A DNA stretch of 5,367 nt, from NCBI GenBank assembly GCA_027858145.1, contig JAQIDF010000219.1, forward strand, positions 1 to 5,367. Reading direction: 5' to 3'. The stretch comes from Prolixibacteraceae bacterium. Lineage in GTDB: Bacteria; Bacteroidota; Bacteroidia; Bacteroidales; Prolixibacteraceae. Below the pieces are notes generated by a model. The model did not search any database. It saw nothing but the letters and a program-made list of their open reading frames with translations, and was not told the origin of the DNA. Of this stretch, positions 1-5,367 are shown in pieces; within the stretch, counting starts at the first letter, position 1; every line of letters starts with the position of its first letter. Made by a program: the position numbers and the translations under genes.

Positions 1-2922
1 CGAAAACTTGATGGCATTTGAAAGTATGTTGCGCAATACTATTTTTAATGCATTCAGGTCGGTACAAACAAACATACCTTCCGGCACATCATGTTTCAAT
101 TCAATTTTTTTAACTTCCGATATATCTTGCAAAAGCTTAAAACTGTATGATACGGTATCCTGTAAATCAACTTTTTCGGAAACAAAATTAAAACTTTCGG
201 TTTGCGAATTTCCCCATACCATCATTTCTTCCAGCATATGGTGCATATTATTGGCCGTTCCATCAATTACATTGATTAATTTTCCATTCTCTGTGTCAAA
301 ATCAACAAAACGTTCTTTTAACAACGAAATCAATTGTATCATAGATGACAACGGGCTTCTCAAATCGTGAGCAATAATCTTGAAAAAACGCATTTTCATC
401 TTGTTGGCTTCTTCCAACTCTGTCTTTTGTTTTTCCAGCAATTCATTTTTATTCTGGGTTTCCTGTGTACGATACTGAACTTTCTGTTCAAGCAACAAAT
501 TCTGTTTGGTAAAATTCCTTTCTCTGATTTTTACTATCGTAACGATGATCGCGGTAACAACAAATACAACCAGTGTAATAAACCACCAGGCATACCACCA
601 GGGCGGAGTAACAATAATATGAACAAACCGTTGTTCGGTATTCCAGGCTCCTTCGCTGTTTGAAGCTTTAACCCTGAATATATATTTTCCGGGTTCAAGA
701 TTTGTATATGTAGCTGTGCGACGATTGCCAACATAATTCCATTCATCTTCAAAACCTTCAAGATAATATGCAAAACGGCTATTCTCAGGGCTTCTGTATG
801 TTAATGCACTATAGCTAAAGGAAATTACATCGTCATCGTAATTAAAATTCATTACAGAATCAATCTCTACACCTTTTTCAATTACCTCAGAGTTATAGGG
901 TTTCTGCGTTTCATTATAAATTTTCACATCGGTAATAAACACATCAGGCTCCTTGAAATTCAGGTTAATCTTATTGTAATTAAAATATGTTATGCCATGA
1001 AGTGTTCCGAAAAAGAGTGTGCTCTTTTCATTATAAAATACCGCACGCGGTATAAAGTTATTTGAAGTAAGCCCGTCATCTTTTGTTATATTGATAACCT
1101 CTCCCGACTCAGGATTATAGCGCACCAAACCCTGTTGCGTACCGATCCATAGATTACCATTTTCATCATCAGCAATTGAAACAATATTTACATCGTTGAA
1201 CCCCTCTGTGATTCTTCTGAAATTATTTGATTTTGGCAGGTATTGATTTAAACCGTTTGGAGTTCCGACCCATAACCGGCCTTTTCGATCTTCAAAAACT
1301 GTAACTACCGAATTTGATGATAAAGATGAGTCACTGCTCGCAGAATACTGATAATTTTCAACTTTCTCCTGACCTTTGCGAAACACACTTAACCCCCAGG
1401 AAGTAGCCACCCAGACAGCACTGTCGGATGTACACACAACATCAAAAGTATAATCGTTTGCCAAACCGCTATTTTCAGCGTTGTAATGATTGAATGTACC
1501 CGTTTCAGAATTAAACCTGTCAACGCCCTTACCGTGAACACAAACCCAAAGTGCTCCCGAATAGTCTTCTGCAATCGCACGAACATCGTTTACTGCAATA
1601 GAATTTGTATCAGCAGCATTTGACCTGTAATTAATAAAATTGTCAGTTTCATAATCAAATTGCTGTAAACCACCCCAATATGTTCCAACCCAAATACGTC
1701 CTTTTGAATCGGTAAACAATTCATGCACAGCTCCTTTTCCCAGCGAATTCGGATTGTTGAGATCATGCTTGTAAGTTTTGGTTCTCCCTTTTATCCATTG
1801 AAATACATCAATTCCGTTAAATGGGTTTCCCATGTACAAATTCCCGTATTTATCTTCAGTAATAGCTGAAACATTATTTTCAGTCAGACAAAAAGGGCTG
1901 TTTACGTTCGAATCAAAGCGTACAAATCCGCTTGATTGTGGACTAAAATCTATCCCCCCGGGATGATGGTTTGTCCAGTAATTTTTATCGCAATCCTGAA
2001 ATATCCCTGCAACATTTGAGGTAATGCTATACTCTTCATCGTCATTTGGGTAATACCCCTGAAAAAAATCACGATCCTCCACATATAATTTCAACCCGGA
2101 GTAGTCAACCATCCAAAGAAACGAGTCACGGTCAACATACAGCTGACGAACATTATAAGCATACTCATTATCCAGAATGTATGATTTGAAGTTTCCGGAT
2201 TGCAAATCGTACTTAATTACGCCTGCACCATCGGTCGCAATCCAGATTTTTTCCTTATAGAATTTGATATCCGTTATGAATTTCCCCTTAAGTACTTCAC
2301 CAGATATTTCAACAACATTGTATTCTTTACTTTCCGGATTAAAAACATATAATTTATTTCCACTGTCCGGGCTCACCCATATATTCTCCCGGTTATCGAA
2401 GCACATGGCCGATATAGCATCTTCGGCTACTGCAAACACTTTTTCAAAGCTTTGGGTATCGTAACTAAAACGATAAATCCCATCCGATTCACTTACATAC
2501 ATTGTTGAATCACTACTTTGCAACAATCCGGTTACGTGAGCTGAGCTCATGCCGCGGGTTGATTGTTCATCCGCAATTACTGAAATCGAATCGGTATAAT
2601 AACTATAACGGCATATTTTTGAATTCAGGCATATCCACAGATCACCATGTACATCGGCAAATAAATCTTGAACACTGGACTCTTCAATTCCAAATGAATT
2701 TGATTCATTAGTGAGATAATATTCAAACTCACTACCATCAAAACGTTGCAGACCGTTATCCGCTCCAATCCAAATAAAACCCAGCTTATCCTGTTCAATT
2801 TTATTTATATATATCGACGAAAGTTTACTGTTTTGCTCAAACCCGACAAAACGAAGATCAACGGTCTGACCAAGTGCTGAATTCAGAAAAAACAGCATCA
2901 AAATACTTACAATAATTTTCAT
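1..2922 (-). CDS. Periplasmic two-propeller sensor histidine kinase (Reg_prop / Y_Y_Y / HisKA), C-terminus beyond left edge
   Basis: Likely a membrane sensor kinase that binds a periplasmic ligand and autophosphorylates on His. The frame is open for 974 codons without a stop. Visible order: signal peptide about 1-18 (hydrophobic core, probable cut ALG|Q, no lipobox Cys); 14 propeller-blade motifs of the type LWIGTxxGLxRY starting near residues 47, 92, 141, 179, 224, 267, 313, 360, 408, 456, 501, 548, 589 and 634, which suits two seven-bladed propellers; Y_Y_Y domain about 698-772 (YYLEGFEDEW, LEPGKYIFRVKASN); one transmembrane helix about 779-798; charged coiled-coil linker about 800-845; HisKA with H box AHDLRSP and phosphoacceptor His852; N box NILSNAIKFS (Asn969), where the window ends. 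The rest of the ATPase domain is outside. The H box reads HDLRSP rather than the HExRTP common in hybrid two-component regulators, so a separate response regulator is somewhat more likely; a hybrid cannot be excluded. Start: ATG at 2922 has a purine-rich site 7 nt upstream. An in-frame ATG at 2964 directly abuts the predicted -7 box and is unlikely to be in the mRNA. Confidence 0.93.
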   Translation of the reverse strand, partial: MKIIVSILMLFFLNSALGQTVDLRFVGFEQNSKLSSIYINKIEQDKLGFIWIGADNGLQRFDGSEFEYYLTNESNSFGIEESSVQDLFADVHGDLWICLNSKICRYSYYTDSISVIADEQSTRGMSSAHVTGLLQSSDSTMYVSESDGIYRFSYDTQSFEKVFAVAEDAISAMCFDNRENIWVSPDSGNKLYVFNPESKEYNVVEISGEVLKGKFITDIKFYKEKIWIATDGAGVIKYDLQSGNFKSYILDNEYAYNVRQLYVDRDSFLWMVDYSGLKLYVEDRDFFQGYYPNDDEEYSITSNVAGIFQDCDKNYWTNHHPGGIDFSPQSSGFVRFDSNVNSPFCLTENNVSAITEDKYGNLYMGNPFNGIDVFQWIKGRTKTYKHDLNNPNSLGKGAVHELFTDSKGRIWVGTYWGGLQQFDYETDNFINYRSNAADTNSIAVNDVRAIAEDYSGALWVCVHGKGVDRFNSETGTFNHYNAENSGLANDYTFDVVCTSDSAVWVATSWGLSVFRKGQEKVENYQYSASSDSSLSSNSVVTVFEDRKGRLWVGTPNGLNQYLPKSNNFRRITEGFNDVNIVSIADDENGNLWIGTQQGLVRYNPESGEVINITKDDGLTSNNFIPRAVFYNEKSTLFFGTLHGITYFNYNKINLNFKEPDVFITDVKIYNETQKPYNSEVIEKGVEIDSVMNFNYDDDVISFSYSALTYRSPENSRFAYYLEGFEDEWNYVGNRRTATYTNLEPGKYIFRVKASNSEGAWNTEQRFVHIIVTPPWWYAWWFITLVVFVVTAIIVTIVKIRERNFTKQNLLLEQKVQYRTQETQNKNELLEKQKTELEEANKMKMRFFKIIAHDLRSPLSSMIQLISLLKERFVDFDTENGKLINVIDGTANNMHHMLEEMMVWGNSQTESFNFVSEKVDLQDTVSYSFKLLQDISEVKKIELKHDVPEGMFVCTDLNALKIVLRNILSNAIKFS

Positions 2923-2929
2923 TAATTTT

Positions 2930-2938
2930 CTCCCCCTT
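2930..2938 (-). promoter_or_regulatory. Shine-Dalgarno-like site of the sensor kinase
   Basis: On the minus strand the tract AAGGGGGAG lies 7 nt upstream of the ATG at 2922. Strong purine tracts are not the rule in Bacteroidota, so this helps choose 2922 over the in-frame ATG at 2964. Just upstream, TTAAGG is repeated twice in tandem (2946-2935), offering a second partial anti-16S match. Confidence 0.55.
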
Positions 2939-2964
2939 AACCTTAACCCAATAAAATTCCTCAT

Positions 2965-2995
2965 CAAAAATACGTATCTTTCAGTAAATTACAAA
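2965..2995 (-). promoter_or_regulatory. Bacteroidota-type promoter of the sensor kinase gene
   Basis: Read on the minus strand, TTTG (2995-2992) is followed after 19 bp by TATTTTTG (2972-2965). This matches the Bacteroidota primary-sigma consensus, TTTG at -33 and TAnnTTTG at -7, with no mismatch in the defined bases. Transcription would begin roughly at 2957-2960, giving a leader of about 35 nt before the ATG at 2922. No start site has been measured; the call rests on consensus match and position. Confidence 0.65.
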
Positions 2996-3024
2996 AAACA
3001 AAACTCTGTGATTAATATCATTTA

Positions 3025-3054
3025 TTTGAAATAGAGAAAATAATTGTATTTTCG
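3025..3054 (+). promoter_or_regulatory. Weak candidate promoter of the DPP IV gene
   Basis: TTTG (3025-3028) is followed after 18 bp by TATTTTCG (3047-3054), which is one mismatch from TAnnTTTG. It would give a leader of roughly 65 nt ahead of the ATG at 3126. Because the region is so AT-rich, a one-mismatch hit can arise by chance, so this is only the best candidate seen. Confidence 0.3.
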
Positions 3055-3125
3055 GCACGTTCCGTACAATATTACTCTTCTAAAATACGACTATCGTTAA
3101 TTTCAAAAAATTTAAATATTGACTA

Positions 3126-5333
3126 ATGAATATTATTAAAATTTATTTTTTACTGGCACTTATTACGCTTTCTTTCAGTGTTTCATCACAAAATTTAAAA
3201 ACAATAACTCTTGAAGATTTTGTCACTCAACATACTTTCAAAAGCGAAACTGTTGATAAGGTAAAATCTATGAATGACGGAGAACACTTTACGTCGTTGA
3301 AAGATAAAAAATCGATTGCAGAATACAGTTACAAAACAGGCGAAGAAACCAATGTAATTTTCAGTCTCGATATGGTTGAAGATTGTCCGGTTGAAAGCAT
3401 TACAGATTATGAACTCAGTAACGACGAACAACGCATTTTAATTGAATCGAACAAAAAGAGTATTTATCGCAGGTCGTACACAGCCGAATACTATGTATGG
3501 GACAATTATACTGAGAAGCTTTATCCTGTTTCGGATTATGGGCCACAGCAAGTTGCAACCTTTTCTCCAAACGGCGAGCGAATCGCTTTCGTCAGAGACA
3601 ATAACATTTTTATTAAAACAATCCGTTTTGGCACCGAGCTACAGGTAACAAACGATGGTGAATTCAATAAAATTATCAACGGAGTTCCCGACTGGGTTTA
3701 CGAGGAAGAATTCAGCTACAACAAAGCATTTTCATGGTCGCCCGACAGTAAAATGCTGGCATTTGTAAAATTCAACGAAACCGATGTAAAGGAATTCAGC
3801 ATACCTATGTACAAAGGACTGGCGCCTGAAAAGGAAGAGAACCGGATTTATACCGGAAGCTATACATACAAATATCCGAAAGCCGGTGAAAAAAATTCAG
3901 AAGTAAGTGTTCATGTTTTCGACATCAAAACACGTACAACCATTAAGGCCGAAACAGGTGAAGAAACTGATATTTATATTCCACGTTTAAAATGGACACC
4001 TGATGCAAATAACCTGGCTATTTTCAGATTAAACCGCCTTCAAAACAAGCTCGATTTATTGTATGCTAACCCCTACACCGGACTAACACGAACTGTTTTC
4101 ACCGAAGAAAACAAAAAATTTATTGATGAAAATTTTCTTGATTTTTTCACCTACCTTGAAGATAATGAACACTTTGTTATTCTAAGCGAACGCGACGGCT
4201 GGGCACACCTTTACCTGTATAAAAACACGGGCTTTTTTGAGAAACAACTTACATCAGGTAATTTTGATGTGACTGATTTCTATGGGTATGATCCTGACAG
4301 AGAGACATTTTATTTTCAGGCTGCCAAAAAATCGCCACTTCAACGTGAAGTTTATGCTTTCAAAAGCAAAAACGAAGAAGTAGAGGAAATTTCTCAAAAG
4401 GAAGGGACAAACACAGCTATTTTTAGCAAGGACTACAAATATTACATCAATTTCTTCTCGAATAATGAGACCCCTGAAGTAGTAACCCTATTTAATAACC
4501 GGCGGGGAAAGGCAATTCGTAAAATTGAAGATAATTCAGACCTAAAAGAAGCACTGGCAGAATACGAATTGCCATCGCACGAATTCTTTCAATTTACAAC
4601 ATCCGAAGGAATAGTACTCAATGGCTACATGCTGAAACCGTCTGACTTTGATCCCGATAAAAAGTATCCGGTAGTGATCAGTCAATACAGCGGCCCCAAC
4701 TCTCAGGAAGTAAGGGACAAATGGAAAATCGACTGGCACTCATTTTTGGCCGGACAAGGCTACGTTATAGCTTTTGTCGACCCACGGGGAACAGCTGCCC
4801 GGGGTGAAGATTTTCGTAAATCAACATACATGCAACTAGGTAAACTTGAGTCGGAAGATCAGGTTGAAGCAGCAAAGTACCTGGCATCACTGTCGTATAT
4901 CGATGAAGGCAATATTGGTATTTGGGGGTGGAGCTTTGGCGGCTTCACTACAGCTTTAAGCTTATCAAAAGGAGGTGAACTTTTTAAAGCCGGCGTGGCA
5001 GTTGCCCCGGTTACCAACTGGCGTTATTACGATACCGTTTACACTGAACGATACATGCGCACACCGCAACAAAACCCCGATGGTTATGATGATAATTCGC
5101 CAATAAACAATGTGGAAGGCATAAAAAGCAATTTATTAATTATTCATGGTACAGCCGACGACAACGTTCATGCTCAAAACACTTATGAATACAGTGAAGC
5201 ACTTGTACAGGCCGGTATTCAGTTTGACATGCACATGTACACAAACCGAAATCACTCAATTTCTGGCGGCAACACACGCATGCATCTGTTTAACAAGATA
5301 TTCAATTATTTTGAGACACACCTGAAACAATAG
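3126..5333 (+). CDS. Dipeptidyl peptidase IV (prolyl oligopeptidase family S9B), exported
   Basis: Serine peptidase expected to release X-Pro (and X-Ala) dipeptides from the N-termini of peptides in the periplasm or at the cell surface. It is 735 aa, close to known bacterial DPP IV (about 720-735) and shorter than the 766-aa human enzyme. Signal peptide about 1-21 with probable cut VSS|Q. Beta-propeller (DPPIV_N) about 95-480 holds the double-Glu motif DWVYEEEFSY; Glu194/Glu195 align with human Glu205/206 that bind the substrate amino group. Arg115 in YRRSYTAEY aligns with human Arg125. Alpha/beta-hydrolase domain about 490-735: oxyanion Tyr521 in QYSGPNSQ, nucleophile Ser603 in GWSFGG, pocket Tyr635/Tyr639 in YYDTVYTERYM, Asp678 and Asn680 in HGTADDNVH, and His710 in NRNH. 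The Asp-to-His spacing of 32 equals human DPP IV. Only one Cys (Cys87), so no internal disulfide. In-frame TGA at 3120-3122 and the signal peptide fix the start; there is no Shine-Dalgarno site. The main alternative is a prolyl tripeptidyl peptidase of the same family, less likely given the pocket residues. Confidence 0.96.
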   Translation: MNIIKIYFLLALITLSFSVSSQNLKTITLEDFVTQHTFKSETVDKVKSMNDGEHFTSLKDKKSIAEYSYKTGEETNVIFSLDMVEDCPVESITDYELSNDEQRILIESNKKSIYRRSYTAEYYVWDNYTEKLYPVSDYGPQQVATFSPNGERIAFVRDNNIFIKTIRFGTELQVTNDGEFNKIINGVPDWVYEEEFSYNKAFSWSPDSKMLAFVKFNETDVKEFSIPMYKGLAPEKEENRIYTGSYTYKYPKAGEKNSEVSVHVFDIKTRTTIKAETGEETDIYIPRLKWTPDANNLAIFRLNRLQNKLDLLYANPYTGLTRTVFTEENKKFIDENFLDFFTYLEDNEHFVILSERDGWAHLYLYKNTGFFEKQLTSGNFDVTDFYGYDPDRETFYFQAAKKSPLQREVYAFKSKNEEVEEISQKEGTNTAIFSKDYKYYINFFSNNETPEVVTLFNNRRGKAIRKIEDNSDLKEALAEYELPSHEFFQFTTSEGIVLNGYMLKPSDFDPDKKYPVVISQYSGPNSQEVRDKWKIDWHSFLAGQGYVIAFVDPRGTAARGEDFRKSTYMQLGKLESEDQVEAAKYLASLSYIDEGNIGIWGWSFGGFTTALSLSKGGELFKAGVAVAPVTNWRYYDTVYTERYMRTPQQNPDGYDDNSPINNVEGIKSNLLIIHGTADDNVHAQNTYEYSEALVQAGIQFDMHMYTNRNHSISGGNTRMHLFNKIFNYFETHLKQ

Positions 5334-5337
5334 ATCG

Positions 5338-5367
5338 TTAGATTTTAGACATGAGACAATAGACTTG
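5338..5367. repeat. Degenerate 7-bp tandem repeat (TTAGACA-like), running to the window edge
   Basis: Starting 4 nt after the DPP IV stop codon, the sequence splits into consecutive heptads TTAGATT, TTAGACA, TGAGACA and ATAGACT, then TG at the edge. The core AGA recurs every 7 bp and three of the four units contain AGAC. An additional TAGAT lies just before, at the stop codon (5331-5335), one base out of phase. The array is probably longer than the visible part. No hairpin terminator is visible in these bases. Function unknown. Confidence 0.6.

Larger units (their letters stand above)
2923..3125. other. Divergent intergenic region between sensor kinase and DPP IV
   Basis: These 203 AT-rich bases separate the two start codons and must hold both 5' regions. 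I see a strong minus-strand promoter (2965-2995), a weak plus-strand candidate (3025-3054), the kinase ribosome-binding tract, and a small inverted repeat ACGA-CTA-TCGT at 3087-3097. No convincing small gene, RNA gene or terminator is visible. Confidence 0.8.

Noticed and set aside
8..370. Plus-strand 120-codon frame, and the following frame at 367-663
   Set aside because: Both lie wholly antisense to the HisKA, linker and transmembrane parts of the kinase, have low-complexity Ser/Ile/Phe- or Asn-rich translations, and show no recognisable domain.
1389..1586. Minus-strand 65-codon frame, and a similar one at 534-773
   Set aside because: These are out-of-frame readings inside the kinase gene, whose own frame is continuous and rich in blade and Y_Y_Y motifs across the same bases.
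2264..2711. Two short plus-strand frames (2264-2464 and 2502-2711)
   Set aside because: They are antisense to the first propeller of the kinase and have no start signals or recognisable protein features.
2922..2964. Upstream in-frame ATG at 2964 as the kinase start
   Set aside because: It abuts the predicted -7 box and so probably precedes the transcript start, and it would put an Arg/Lys-rich stretch ahead of a normal signal peptide. The 2922 ATG has its own ribosome-binding tract.
3087..3097. Inverted repeat ACGA-CTA-TCGT as an operator
   Set aside because: The arms are only 4 bp and pairing does not extend outward, so it is too short to call a site on sequence alone.
3195..3648. Short frames overlapping the DPP IV gene (minus 3195-3431, plus 3442-3648; also minus 4542-4739)
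   Set aside because: They are shadows of a complete coding frame with intact catalytic and binding motifs.
5334..5367. Rho-independent terminator after DPP IV
   Set aside because: No GC-rich hairpin followed by a T tract is present in the visible bases; the sequence is a heptad repeat instead.

Overview
The window looks like a piece of a Bacteroidota chromosome. The base composition is AT-rich, and the divergent sensor gene has a near-textbook Bacteroidota promoter (TTTG, 19 bp, TATTTTTG). Its protein has the regulator-propeller / Y_Y_Y / histidine kinase architecture that is typical of that phylum. The codon usage and protein style would fit Bacteroidales or Marinilabiliales-like lineages, but nothing here fixes a genus.

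Layout: two large divergent genes share a 203-bp intergenic region. On the minus strand, from 2922 running off the left edge, is one uninterrupted reading frame of 974 codons. It has a signal peptide, 14 propeller-blade motifs (two sets of seven), a Y_Y_Y domain, one transmembrane helix, a coiled-coil linker, a HisKA phosphoacceptor helix with His852, and the beginning of the ATPase domain. The frame is cut at the N box, so it cannot be seen whether the gene ends as a simple kinase or continues into receiver and AraC-type HTH domains. On the plus strand, 3126-5333 encodes a complete exported dipeptidyl peptidase IV-type serine peptidase (family S9B). Its catalytic triad (Ser603, Asp678, His710) and the double-Glu N-terminus-binding motif are intact.

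The intergenic region carries a strong predicted promoter and Shine-Dalgarno-like site for the kinase. For the peptidase there is only a weak promoter candidate and no Shine-Dalgarno site. The last 30 bases after the peptidase stop contain a degenerate 7-bp tandem repeat (TTAGACA-like) that continues to the window edge.

Working together (inference): both proteins have export signals and would act in the envelope. The kinase would sense something in the periplasm, and the peptidase would remove X-Pro dipeptides from peptides there. Divergent placement permits, but does not prove, that the sensor controls the peptidase or responds to its substrates or products. I see no clear sign of a wholly new system. 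The least explained items are the heptad repeat at the right edge, the ligand and output of the sensor kinase, and the sensor-peptidase pairing.
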